Origin: Cruorifilaria tuberocauda
Lineage: Eukaryota > Nematoda > Chromadorea > Rhabditida > Onchocercidae
Length of the DNA: 33,533 bases
Direction of reading: 5' to 3'
Assembly: GCA_013365365.1 (NCBI GenBank)
Contig: JABVXU010000583.1
Span: forward strand, 1 to 33,533
The position numbers were made by a program, and so were the translations under genes. Shown here in pieces: positions 1 to 14,100 of the stretch. The notes under the pieces were generated by a model. That model saw only the letters and a list, made by a program, of their open reading frames with translations. It ran no database searches and was not told the DNA's origin. The stretch's first letter is position 1. Each line of letters starts with the position of its first letter.

Positions 1-1
1 G

Positions 2-42
<41 letters not shown>

Positions 43-43
43 G
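1..43. repeat. (GTT)n microsatellite
   Basis: The window opens inside an uninterrupted GTT trinucleotide run of about 14 units. It is cut by the window edge, so its full length is unknown. Confidence 0.95.
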
Positions 44-344
44 AGAATCGGATATCCAACTTGTTAAAGGTGGTAATTCATGATATGTTACCGTTGCTGT
101 GGTCATTAGAATCAGAATAAAATGTTTATTAATTTTTCTGATTCTAAACCATAGATATAAAAAAAGTAAGCAATTTTATTCTGGAAATACTCAAAGGTAA
201 ATTGGGTAGATTTATAATCAACCACCTATTTACAGGTAAATTTTTAGTGAAAATGGAGGTGTATGTGATTTAATGTTGAAAATAGGATGAGCAACATTTC
301 GAGAGCAAAGTCTCCTCCTCTTGATCATCCTCTCTCTTCCCCTT

Positions 345-369
345 TCTCTCTCTCTCTCTCTCTCTCTCT
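345..369. repeat. (CT)n microsatellite
   Basis: A dinucleotide CT run of about 12 units. It produces the artificial Arg-Glu repeat at the end of an antisense open frame. Confidence 0.9.
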
Positions 370-394
370 TATGAATTTATTTGATCCAATCATT

Positions 395-543
395 TGCGCG
401 ACCTTGAAAGGGTGATGAGCTGACCCCTCTTGTCTAGGCAGGTACCGACAATCATTCAAGGTCTTTTCTTGATCATGCAATACCAACACGTGCTCTCCCA
501 CCACACTTACTTCAACTTCACCGACCCTGATTAATACCATCAT
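395..543 (-). other. GC-richer block, possible stray exon
   Basis: By eye the base composition is close to half G+C, against under a third in the flanks. The minus strand is open for about 50 codons before the CT repeat, starting at an ATG at 543. The plus strand is also open from a TAGGCAG acceptor-like site near 441 to a TAA near 535. No family is recognised, no splice partners are visible and the strand is undecided. It may be an exon of an unseen gene, a degenerate copy of one, or a compositional accident. Confidence 0.2.
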
Positions 544-714
544 CTATATCATTAAATAATCATCCCTCTTTCAATTCATAACACACACGTACACGTATAC
601 GCACGTATACATTCAGTTTTGTTTACCCAAAAACTTTCACTCTTGAAATTTCTATCACTCCTAACACAACCATGTAAAAATTTAAAAAGTGGTGAATAAA
701 ACGAGAAAATTACG

Positions 715-855
715 TATGACAGATAAATATAGATAATCAAGTAATTCAATTTAATATTAAATCAAATATTAAAAACCATGAGACAGATAAATATAATAAT
801 CAAATAATTCAATTCAATATTCAATTTTTAATTTAAAATTAAATTGAATATTGAA
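715..855. repeat. Direct repeat and hairpin
   Basis: A segment starting GACAGATAAATATA occurs near 718 and again near 782, each followed by a similar stretch ending in AATTCAA..AATATT. The second copy runs into an inverted repeat at 815-853 whose two arms match perfectly over 13 bases (CAATATTCAATTT and its complement). It could be a decayed small mobile element or simple AT-rich structure. Confidence 0.55.
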
Positions 856-2164
856 AAAAACCGAATCATCATAATTTAAAATAATCACTAAAATTTACCA
901 ATTTCTTCAAGAACTTTTATTTTTTCCTAGTAATATATTTTTATGAATTTAATTTATTTAAATTTTTAATGTTTTCATTAAATCGCAATTGTTTTTTCTT
1001 CTTTTAAACTTATTTATTTTCATTACTATTTCAATTCTTTTATTCAAAATAACAAAGTTTGCGCAAATAAGCAGAGACAATATGAATAGTGATAAGTGAT
1101 AATCTTATCCATCCAGGACAGCAACTTTGAGATTAAAAATAAACAAAGACTAATTAACGCCAGACTAGCTCCTGAGTTGATGGATTTAACTTCATATATC
1201 ACGCCTGGTCAATAGCAGTCACACCCGATCAATGGTAAACAAGATAAAGCACGATGATTTTGATTTATTAAAATTCGTTTTCATCAATTCTTTTATTAAT
1301 TCATCTTACCGATGAATAGCTCAGCTTTTCCGATAAAGAATTAGAAGTTTATCGTGCTAAGATAAACTGAAGATTATCCCAAAATTCAAAATAAAATTAC
1401 TTCAATTTTAGAATTAAATATTCCTGACATATATTAGTAGTTTGATTTATTTCATAAAATCAATCATCGATCTCTCACTATACAAATTTGAATATGTTAT
1501 TTGAAAGCTCTTGATACTATTTCATTATTTTATTTGATCATTTAACAAATAGTTCAAAACAATTGCAATTTCATCCTATCGTTAAAGAATACCTATAGGA
1601 AAGAGAAACAAATAAAACAAAGTAAATAAAATAATAACATTGAAAATAAAATATACGTATTAATAAGTACCCTATGAATAACAAAAATGTATTGATCAAT
1701 TTTGAAGATTTAACAAAATATTTAACTAGAGTGAGGAACCCGCGTGAAGATATTTAGTCAACAAGAGGATAATAATAATGATGAGATGATAGGAAACAAT
1801 AATCAATGAAGTTAGCTTCGTCACAAAATAAAAGCTTCCATCTTGTAACATATTAGCAACTAAATTTGTGTTATGAAAAGCTGAAATTAATTACTGTCAT
1901 TATTACTATGTTATCATTTAAATATGAAAATACCCAGTATGGCAGTAATGTATTTTTTGAAAAAAATAATGATAGCGATTCAAATAACCAAGAGTCAAGG
2001 AGGATAAATAAAAATTAAAGAAAAAAGAAAATTACAAAACAAACAAACGATACTGTTTTATAATAAATATCTTTAAATAAATAAATATTTTTCAAAAAGA
2101 TTAATGAAGAAAGATTCGTTGATTGTAAAAGAGAAAACTACTGTAAGCAACAGATAAACAGAAA

Positions 2165-2170
2165 TTTATT
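2165..2170 (-). terminator. Polyadenylation signal of dpy-19
   Basis: On the minus strand AATAAA lies about 20 bases after the dpy-19 stop codon (TGA at 2191-2189). That is a usual distance for a short nematode 3' UTR. Confidence 0.6.
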
Positions 2171-2188
2171 CCAAAAGCTCGAAAATGC

Positions 2189-5100
2189 TCAAAGCTCAAA
2201 AATGACATAGTTCCTAGCATTATAAACAATCCTGAATGGTGTAATGTCTCGCATATGACGCCCATTTAATACATCCAAAATTAAATCGCATAACGATTCA
2301 CGTTTTCGATTGGCAGGATCTTGTAAATCCCACATTGCTCGATAGCTACATTCTGGCCTGCAATTAATGCAAAATACTGATAGCTGTTGTGGTTCAAAGT
2401 TCAAGACGTAATTGAAAATGATTTCCATGGCTAAACAAGAAATAGGGTAATGATGCTATCTATTAAGTTTTAATTTCCCCTTTCACCTTACTCTCAAACT
2501 GGAAACTTTGTATTGATTCCACATACTTTTCATTTCATTTTGAAGCATGTAAATTTATAGTTTGGCTAGAAATGAATTTTTTTGCAGTTCATGATCACTT
2601 TATGAAAATCATAAAAGATGCTAAAGGAAATTAAGGACAAAATCAATAGTTCGATTTCATTCTTATATAATTCATATGAAAATTCTAAGAATCAAGCTTC
2701 CAAACTTATGTTTTGAAAGACTCTTAAATCATTTCACGATTATGAACGGCTTAAACTACGCAAAAAAACTTTACTCTGCTCATCTTACTATTCATAGAAT
2801 CAGATACTAAAGACTGTTTTTTTTAAATCAAAAAACAGTGAAAACTAACAGCGACGCACGTGAGTCACACCAGCTTGGTTGAAAAATGTAATAATTTATA
2901 CCCATTTCTTTCAAAGTATTGTAAACTTCCCTCAACGGCTTCCGACTGAATAGTGAATAAACCTTCAGCGTTCGAAATCTCAAAATTTGAATTTAAAATT
3001 ATGATTAAAAAACTCAACTGTTTCAATGTTTCACGAAAAACACAAAAACTATTTCAATAATTCCACAACTAAACAATATATTGATCGTTTTTTTAAAAGA
3101 CAGAATAAAAAACTCATGATTGCATGCAACCTGATGAAAAAATAAATGAAAATGAAATCCTGTTAGAAAAGAAGTTTAATTTGCTGTTGAAATTCCTTAT
3201 TTTAGTGAAAAGTAAATATAAGATCAATAATTTTTTAAAAATTAAATATTGCAGAACGAAAAAAAGGACTGAAACTCGAACGACTGAAATGGTTAACTCT
3301 TTCAAGGTACACCATGACAAAGTTGCACGGTAAAACTACATAATTTCCAATACTTCTAATGACAAATGATACCTCAGTCCAGCATCTTCATAATGAGGAT
3401 GATTCACGATCGGTCTTCCGGTAGACAATTTAACATTGGCCATAACTGGCATAGGACCAGCAAAAACAGAATCTGCAAATTATCTTATAAAAACATCGGT
3501 GAGTAATGGAAAATTAAATAAGATCCATAACTATGTCCATTCATGAGATACAAAAATTTTATTCTAAGCACTTCTCTTCTAAAAAAACACTCACCAGATT
3601 TTGTTCTAGTAGATATCCAATCAAAAAGTGCTTCTTGATCTGGATTACTATATTCTCCCTGAATTTCCAATTGTTTTTGGATATTTGTTGTTCCCTGATA
3701 AGCCATAGTTGCTAATAATACAACGATTAAAACTCGATGTAGCCATCCTAATATGTTAAAACCAATAGCGCGTATTACGAACTGAAAATTATAAGCGAAT
3801 TACCCCACAAGATGCTCACGAGATTCAGTGAGCTCTAATTAATGGCTTCAGTAGATAAGTTCTTCATGATCTAATGGCAAACTAAACTTATTATGTCTCT
3901 CGGTTAGATCTTTTGTAGTTTAAATCACCTCGAGCTGGAGAAATACATTATACTTGCATCATCAAAATATCTCGACTACATCTTATAGGAGAATAAATCC
4001 GGAAATAAAAAAGTTCTGAAATCCCAAAAATATTGCAAGAAATTAGATTTACCTCATAGTTAACTAAAACAGTCACAATAATACATAAATGAGGAGTCAT
4101 GAATAATTTTAAACGCATGATAAGGGAAGCCATGATGATAAAACAAATACACTGGATAATACTGTAAACAATCTGAAATAAAAAATTTTTATATAATTTA
4201 TGAAATTCTTGAACAAAGTTTTGAAAATTCTTTATGATCTTCTGTCTATTTCACTCCGTCTTCCTGTATGTCTGCTTGTTTAAAAATCAAAGACTCTAGT
4301 TTCATCGAACTCAAAAGCTCCAAGTTCTTTTATAAGATAGTATATAATATTATATCTCAATTCAAATGATTAAGGATCTTTGAAATGAATGAAGCAACAC
4401 TTTCGCTGAAAAACTACTTCTTTTCAAGTAAAAGAAATACCTCTGCACATGGTTTGACTCGAATTTTACTTCGGTATGTTAGCGGTTCATAATGTAAAAA
4501 AAACATAAAAACGAGGAAAAATGATAAAGCCGCAGCTGGTAATAGAAGTGTTTTCGTAAGATCTGTTAAATCCTGCAAACAGTTATTTTTTAGAAATTAT
4601 ATCCTAGTAGGATTTGCTTAATCACTTAATCATAGGCTGAAATAACAATGCTAATTCAATATGGCTATAAAAAAGTAAGCCTTACAAACTACTGCTCCAA
4701 CTGATCACCGTTGCGAAGCATGCCTGTACTGTACCATTCATCATTAAGAATTTAAAGACATCTACAACAACCTAACTTTGTACCTCCATAGTTTACCTCG
4801 CTTCCTATAAAGTCGAATTCTTTGGCGCATGTATACAAACGTGTATGGAAATTTGCAAATGATGTAAATTTGGCACGAAGAAGATCCATTATATGAGCCT
4901 GAAATTATGCAAGTAACAATTTGAAAAAACTTTACCTTTCACAATTTAGCCAAGAATTCCAGGCGGTTTTTAATTCAGGCAAATCAAAAACATATGTAAG
5001 AAACAAAAAGACTAACGTCATCCTCTACATGCAACAAGTGACTTATAGCCAATTTGATACCTACAGTACCAATAATAAACAAAACGCTGTTTACAGTCAT

Positions 5101-8100
5101 AAACAACAATCGATTAGTAATATGATACAGATATCGATCCAAAGATAAAATGATCTGTAATAAATAAAATTTTAAGATTTTTAAATTCGAATCAATCTTG
5201 AATAAAAGAGCTGGAAATTTACGATCGAAAATTTCCATCGAGTTTATCGGTTCAAAATAAATGATCAATTAAAAATAACCTACCCGCAAAGTGATGATAC
5301 TGGATAAATAGAATGATGAAAGCAGCATTTCATTACCAAATAATAATATAAATGCAGTAAAAAAGGCTATCTGTAACCAACCGATATAAGTATAATATAT
5401 AAATTCAAGCCATAATTTCAACATAATTATTAGAAAATTTTGAATTCAAAAAATTCTTTCATAAATTTACAGTTTTCGATGAAACATACTGTATGACCAT
5501 AGACAATAGTACTCATTGTCCTAATTGGAATATAATCGAGGATAAAAGTAGCGAAAATTGAACCCATCTGAGTAGTAAGCGCAAATGCAGAAAACTAAAA
5601 TATAAGATTTTCAATAAAAAGTTAGAAAAAAAAATAACAAGATTTTGTCGTCAAGAATTCTAAGGATCTTCTAGGAATACTTTCACATTTATAGTATTTT
5701 TTTTTTTACCAAACAATAAACTTTCATATCATCGTAACGTATACCTGCCAAAAAAGCATAAAACCAGTTGTAAGATAAGCAATGAGAGCAGACCATAAGA
5801 AGCCATTTTTAATATGTCTGAAAATCAGAGGTAATTTATGCCTGCACATTTTATCACAATACATTTATGACACAATCTCAATAGCCATTAAAATAACTTG
5901 TTCATCAAGATTTAAAATCGGTACAAAAAAACTTTAAGTTAAATTCACTAAAGACATGAAATTTTACCTTAATACGTACGTAATAACAAGCATCTGAGCT
6001 AGAAAAATAGGGTAACCAAAAGATTCGCGAAGTGGAGGAGTCCACTGCACTCTCGTAGCTTGTCCATGATTGAAGAAAAAACAGCAGACTGCAAGTATGC
6101 CACCTAATATTGTATCACTGAAATTGAAAATGTATATTTACTATTCTTAGGAAACTTTGTTTAAAATTAACCGGTAGCTTAGATTTGTGTATTTTAGTTA
6201 AATTTTCTGCAGCTTTCCCAATTTACCAAAAGTCGTCTTGAAATAAATTACAGTTTGGAAATACAAATCTAAGCTGAAGAAGAAAAAAACCAGATATGTA
6301 AGTCTACCAAGTAAAAGTAATAATCTTTACTATCCTAGCATTTTGTAATGTACAGAAGTTAGATAATAACTGCAGAAAAAATATGAAGACATTTCACGAT
6401 ATAAAATTATTTGCATGATTAAAATATTTTTTATATTTTTCATTTTTACCAAAAAAAACTATTTTTTACAATTTCTAATCAATATTTATTTTAATTTTTT
6501 CTGATATTCCTTAGTTACTATTGCAAGAACATAAATAATAATTATTGCATGCTAAAATTCATAATGTTATAATATGGATCATTCGATATCTCAAAGAACA
6601 TTCCTAAACAATCAACATCAAATAAATCCTCTCTTTCCCATTATCCCTTTCTTTCTTCAGGACATGGTTCATAATGCTAAGCATACAATCGTCCATTACA
6701 GGTCTACATATACTAGTGATTTATTCCATATATATGTATAGATAATCTTCATTAATTTTTAATCGTAGTATATCTAAATGATCATGATTGATTGCTAAAG
6801 ATATAAAAGACTCTAATGTAAGTTATACAGTGTTAGTTACGTCATGTATTCCGGTTTCACTTAAAAGGTAAAGTAGCTTTCCCGAATAAAATGCCTCAAT
6901 CAATCTTGCAGTAATCAATCGTTAAGTGACCGATCTTCAATAAACTTTTCAATCTGTATTTACCCGTGAAGCAAGATTCCACAATATTAATATTTAATCT
7001 ATGAATGTACGCCTTTTGATATATGTACGAATTCCGAAATTTCTTCACACGCAGTTCACTAACATTTATCTTACGAATCTTTTACACATGTTTCATTTAT
7101 ATAAATATTCTCTCATATCTTGAACGGGATTCTGAATCCAACTATTATAAATAACACATTGGACGATCATGTTTTCCACTTAAAGGGAAATTTCCACAGT
7201 ATACTTGCAGAATTAGTTCATCTGAATTTTTTGCAGAAAACACAAGCATACTGTCCTGCACCATCAATTCATACAGAACTTTTAGAGCCAAAAGATATTT
7301 CATGAGTACACTTTAGTTAATCTTATCCATGCACAGTCCTCCAATTACCATCTATTAGTTCGAATTTTAACAACTTCTGCAGAATGAATCACACAGTATA
7401 TCTTCCCTCAACGAGCTTCAGAATAGATTTTTATTACACAAATCATCTATGCACGCTTAAATGCCTGTAATGGTAGAAAATTCAGCTATACGACATTTAT
7501 AACCAAAGAACTGATTATGGGAAGTACTTGAGAGTAAATTTATGACTTAAAAAAATAAAAATCATTTCTAAAGTCAATTAAGCTTCAATTGTGCAGTAGT
7601 CACTTTACATCAGATATAGTACTTCTCGGCCGTAGCACTTTTCAGTTATAGTAATTCTTCATCGTTTACGAATTAGAATACTCTATCAAAAATCAAGTGA
7701 TGTTTCAGCAATCAATTCACGATCTTGATGATTCCAATACAAACAACTATCGCAATTTGTACTCAATTTTGCAATCAATTATGGCTGCCATAACAACCAC
7801 AATATTATTCATAGTCAGAATAAAGCGCCTGTTATTTTCAGTTTCTTTCTGAGGAAACCCTTAGTCAACATTATCAACACACAATCAAGCAATGGTACTT
7901 CGCAACCTTCAGTCGTAAGCTAGCCCAGCACATCAATAATAATAACAAAATAGAATAGAAAGATATCATACGGCCTTCATTTCATATCTAAGAAAAATCC
8001 TACACTAACATTTTCTTTATGATAGCTGCTTTTTATTGTATCCAAACAATCATGATTTAACTGTTTTGTACTTTATTGCTTTGTCTTGCACATCTTGCAC

Positions 8101-11100
8101 TTTAAAGCATATAGCTTTTATTTCTTCCTTGATTTATTCAAAATGTATTATAGCTTTTCATATTGCGGAAAGATGGTACACCATCCCTACTTCGTGATAC
8201 AGAGAAAATTTTTTGTGCTAATATTTGGCTATAGATAGTTGCGTTTCGATCTTGTTTAACTATGCTGCTAATATTTTGATGAATTTAATATTTACTTGTT
8301 TTTGCTTAATTGTCTACATCTTTTATTCTTCCTTCACACATTCAATAATAGTAATCTAACCTGAGTAAAACTCCAAACAAAAATAACGTTGCAGCTACCG
8401 TGCTCGCCAAGGCAAAAACCATTGTGATATAAAAATAATGCTCATTACCAATTCCTGAAATTTTAATTCGCTGATGAGATTAACAAAAACAAATACGTAA
8501 TGAACATCGATTGTATGTGTTCTATTTACTAAATTGAAGTTGAATTTTAGTTGATGCTTAAAACAAAAACCATGATGAAAAGGATGGCACAGAATGTTTG
8601 CATTAGAATGATCATTATTTTCAATAATAAACCTTCACAGCTGATAACCGGTGGTAATTCATCACCCCGGTTGACTTGCCAGCACTGTTCCACCGTCCAA
8701 TGACTTGCATTAGCTATCTTTTTGAATAATTTATAAGCTATACCTAAAATCACCTGAAAAATAATAAACGATAATTATGAAGTTTACATTCAATCTAGCC
8801 ATTATTACTGCTTCAAAATTTGAAAGTTTCCACTTTTTCGAAAATTTTAGCCATGGAATTAATATCTCTTTTATTATCAGTTTCAATTCGGTGATAACTT
8901 CAAAAAGATAACATTACTAATAGTTTATCTAAATAATTACACATTTGCATAAATGAGCTATACTGTTATTCACACTATTATCATTATCTTGACCAACGAT
9001 AGCTAACAACAGTGATTCGAATTGAAATTTAAGAAATTAGAAAAAAACTTTTACCTCAGGATAAAGATTGAAACGCTTCAGTGTATTAATGGTATGACCA
9101 TATTCTGTTACATTGTCATGGGTTATCTGATTCAGAGCTTCCGAAAACGATGTCTCACCGATCAATTTTTTATAAAATGAATAATATAATCCCTAAAAAA
9201 AAATTGAAATACATAACCTAACACAATATCACTTTATAATACTAGGATTATATTATCACAGTTTTCCACAATCATATTAGTACTACAGCCTGGTTTCATT
9301 ATATTTTTAGATTGCCTAGAAACTAATAAATCAGATATATCGTTAGCATGTACTTTCACACGATTATAACCTTACTAAACACCTTTCGTAGAAATTTCCA
9401 CATTTTTTTTAAAATACAATAGCTTATTCATTTGCAGCAAAAATCAAAAATTTTTAGAATTACATGTATTCATCATCAACACGATCCATTCCTTTCTATC
9501 AAATTAGATAAACTTTACGCTTACATTAGAATTTTTAAAGTATTTTTTAATATTATTTAGCTTTTCTAAATTTTTATCACTTAATATTTTATTGTTGTGA
9601 AAATCTTCAGTACAGTTTTGACTGCTATTTCAAAAATAATAATTTAAAGTGAATATTTTGTTGAAAGATTGTTGGCATAAATAAAATATGACAGTTGATC
9701 AACGAATTACTTCAATTATTGATAATTAATCAATGAAAAATTGCATCTTTTCAGAAACGACAATGTTCATTTCTTTTTCTTTTTGTTGATTAAGTGATAT
9801 TTTACTTTTCAATTTGATTGTGATAACTATATATATTCAATAATGGATATATGAACAAAGAACCAATAAGGTAATAAATGGCATATCATGTAGATATATT
9901 GTAGGTGAATGGATGGAATATTACGTAGGCTATAGTAAGCAAATGAAGAATATTACGTAGAAAGAATGGATGTGATGGGAAAAAAGAGATTTGTTTGATG
10001 TCACACGTGAAGATCAATAATAGAAAAGCAAATCATGTGATTTTATATTACAATAATTTTCCGAGAATTTAAGAAACGAAAAAAAGATTTCTATGAATCA
10101 ACCTTTTCTTTTTTCCCACTAGAATACTACCACAAATTCATACATTTCCATGAAAAATAAAAAAGCTTTCCTATATCACTTTACTGATAAGATGGAGTTC
10201 ATTTCTAATAACTTTTATTACTTACAAATCTTTATTTCTTTCATTTGTTTTACTATTGATATCACTTATTGTACATAAAACGAAAAATATATTCAAATGA
10301 TAGGTTATACTGAAAAATTGTTGAAATATTTTGGAAGTTAATATTATGAAAGTTATTAAATATTTTTTATTTAAAAATTTCATATGGTATTTTTGAAATA
10401 TGAAAGAAATTTACGGAATTACGAATTTGAATATCCGAAAAATTCTTTTCGACTTATTTTCTGAAAAAAAACATTGAAAATGTCGCAAAGTTGAAAAAAA
10501 AATAAGAGATAAAAATAAATGATAAGCTGAGATAGAAGATGGTGAACATTTTTGTTCCAAATGCAAAAAATTTTATCAAGAAATATGCCATACCTTCTTA
10601 AATATCTTCTTCTTAAAATTTCTCTTCTCCACTATATTTTATCCTTTATACTTTCATTCCCTATTAAATATCTTCATTATTAATAATTCACAACTTATAA
10701 AAGTATTATCATTTCTTTGCTATACATTTCACTGATAAAATGCACTTTATCGTGATGATTATTTTTAACCAAAATTCTATTTAAATTACTATTGAAAAAA
10801 AAAAGTTCACTTAAAATCAATAGATTGTATATTAAAATAACATTCGTGTGATAATACAGTTAACACGAACATGATATAAGCAAATTTACAAAAGAGAAAA
10901 AAACCAAATAAAAAGTTAACTTTCTCTAGGTTGATATAAATAAGCAAACGAAAAGAATGAAAACTAACTAACTATTTAAGATGCTGAACATTTAGTTTTA
11001 AAATAATTATTATTCCAGCTCTTCATTTTTAATACTTTCAAATATGCAACTATTTTCAAAAACTATTTTTCGTTTTTTTTTTAATACCATTATTTGTTTG

Positions 11101-14100
11101 ATAATCATAAATTTCATTTGTGGGACAACATTTGACAATCAGAAATTCAATTCCCGAAAAATATATTTTGTCAAAATTACACCAAAATCATTCACTTCTA
11201 AATCCCTCCAGCATTACTACTTTCAACTTTTTATCTTATTGGTGATAATATCCAATTCAATTATTTTTCAATATTTTCATTTAGAATGCCAGATTTGATT
11301 TTATAATTCATTATATTATAGAATTCTGAAATGATTGTATGTCCATTTTTGTTAACTTACAGTTCATGTAGATCATCTAGATTCAAAAGCAGCCATTTGA
11401 AGTGAAATAAACCGCTAGACAATTATTAAACAGCAATAAGTATATATAACGTACTTCTTCTAATATCTAATATCCAGCTATATGTTCTCTTGTTTCATTT
11501 TACCTAAATCACGGTGTTCTAAGCAAACATAATTAAAATTTGCTACATCTATGACTCATGTATCAATACCCTGTCAAGTAGTTTATTCTGACACAACGTT
11601 GGATTACAATTTACTATTGAAAATACTTTTTTTTTAAGTTGCTCTTAAAAAGGTCATTTTTTCAAGCATATTAAAATGCAGAATTTGAAACGATGTGCAT
11701 TTGAATATATCTCAACTATTAATTCTTTCAAACACTATAACAACAAAAAAAGAATTGAACGCATTTATTTAAGAATAATGGTCAAAGCAATGTTCAATTC
11801 AGGAATTGATCAAGCTTATGACCCATAGCACATTTCATAGAAAAAAAACCACTCTTCTGTTTACTCAGATTTTTACCAATGAATTAGGGAAATTTAGGAT
11901 AAATAATAAACAATATATCCGCGGTATCATTGTTAACCATTGTTCGTCGTTATTCCTATTCGTTGTTTACGATGACCGGAAAAACAACAATCAACGATAA
12001 GAATCTTTTCATATCCAGAACAATTCTAATCACTTATCATCACCTTCTATCAATGCTCTCAACAGAAGAGACATTGTGAGAGAAAAGTTGAGAGAATAAA
12101 GAAAGTTAGAAAAAGAAAGAATGAAATCAATTAACTGTTTGTTTTATCAGAGCATTATATGTATCGGACCAGGTTAATTGATCATATTAGAGATGAAGTG
12201 AATACACAATTATAAATGTACTGAGAACTACCATAAAATTCGAGAATTGTTAACAATGTAGACAAGATAGAAGGTTAGAATTACATCGGGTTTTGTCTCT
12301 AAATACTATATAACAATTCGGAAAAAGAACTCGATTTAATGTCGTATTACCATCGTAATTGTCAACCATATCAACTATCAATTTTATCATTAGAACATGC
12401 TTTCTCTTTTCTTTCTACAACAATCATACACCCTATCTTCTGATATTTCGGTAGTAGTTATCTCTCTCATTTCATGTGTTCATGTATACACACATACATA
12501 CACATACACATACATACATACACAATCTATCACAACAAACCTCTTTGAACCATTATTTTTAAACACTGCTACTGAGTACCTCCCTCTATTTTATCAAACA
12601 TGAAAACTACTATTAACATTTCATGAAAATATAATGAATAACATCTTCTTCATCATCAGTATCGTTATTATCATTGTTATTATTGCTATTTCTTTTAATT
12701 TTTACAGATATCATCGTTATCTCATCTCTTCTTTCTTTTTTCTTAATTTTCACTTATTGTAAATGATTTTTTTAATTACAATATACATGAGTACACTGAA
12801 CCCATTTAATTCTTAACGAATATTCCACACTAACGAATATTTTAGTAAACTAAAAAAGAAAGAAAAAAATCTTTAAATAATAGATGAAAAGAAATATCAT
12901 GAATATTTCTGTAATAAAATATTTTTACAATTTATGATTAATTATTCAATCAACACTATTTCATTCCAATCTATTCATTCAAAAAAATATTTTTTTTATC
13001 ACTGACAAAAATATGACAAACAATACAGAGCTATGTGAACAGTTTCAGTGTCTATGAAAGTAATGAAATCTAGATATTCAATTGTTCCCATAGTTCTCTC
13101 ATAACCTACTTTCACTTACTCTTTTTCACTATTTCATTTAGTTTGTTTACGTTTCTGTATTACCTGGTGAACTATTTCCTCCTTCCCAAATAATTTCGAT
13201 TTTTCTAATTTCTGATACAGTTTACTTTTTTTTCGTTTTCGTGAAAAGTTTGATAAGAGCCTTCCGGTAGTGCATTACTTCAAATATTTACATGATTAAA
13301 TCTAGGAGAATTTTTAAGGAATTTTTTTTTAACTTCCTAAATTGGATTACTGCAAGATAATTAAAAAAATTAGTTTCCAAACACTAACAAACATTAATGC
13401 AAAAAAAGTATATAATGAAATCTTGAGAAAAAATTTTTTTTCTAGTCTGCTTTTTTTTATTTGCTCGCATTAAATTATGCTCTTCACTTTTTTCTTTCTT
13501 TCGATTTCCTTCTCTAAGTTCCTGTTTTGTCACTAAAGTAAAGATTTTGTTATTCGTGACTGGAACGAATAGTGAAGTGCTTACTTCAATTATATATTTT
13601 CAAACTCATATCCATATATTTTTATCTTTTAAATGTAAAAATTGGCAATGCAAAGTTTCAAAACTAATTCTTACTAATGTTATCAATTATTAATGATGAT
13701 ATTAAAGTTTGAAAAGAATTACATCTTTTCTTTAAATTCTTAAGTTCCAGTTTATATTCTCTACATATCTGTTCACAATAATAAATAGCACGTTCAGCAA
13801 ATACTGAACAGATAATATAACATGCTAAATCATTCAAATATATTTACTATTAAATTTTTTGCTTTCTAAATTTCTTTTTTTATTTTTACTACGTTGATTT
13901 AGAATTTCACCAATATAATCATTCAACACCTCAATTCCATGATCTTTTTTATAATTCCAGTTTAGAATGACTCATGAGCTTAGAATGACCTTTGTCTTTT
14001 TTGTTCAGCTTTTCTTTTCAAAAGGTCTGTTTATTCAATCGATATTTTATTAGCATTATTTCACTGCATTTTATATTGCTTACTGCCATACCGCACTATA

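Larger units (their letters stand above)
44..2188. other. Non-coding 3' flank of dpy-19
   Basis: This is AT-rich DNA downstream of the dpy-19 stop codon. I see no supported gene. It holds a (CT)n run, a clearly GC-richer block at about 395-540 with open frames on both strands, and a direct repeat plus hairpin at 715-855. The rest is low-complexity A/T sequence full of stops. Confidence 0.6.

Noticed and set aside
3114..3333. Overlapping ORFs on both strands
   Set aside because: They lie in a dpy-19 intron and are Lys/Asn-rich, with no motif.
7120..7305. 61-codon plus-strand ORF in a dpy-19 intron
   Set aside because: Begins at TTG, has no acceptor or donor of note and no motif.
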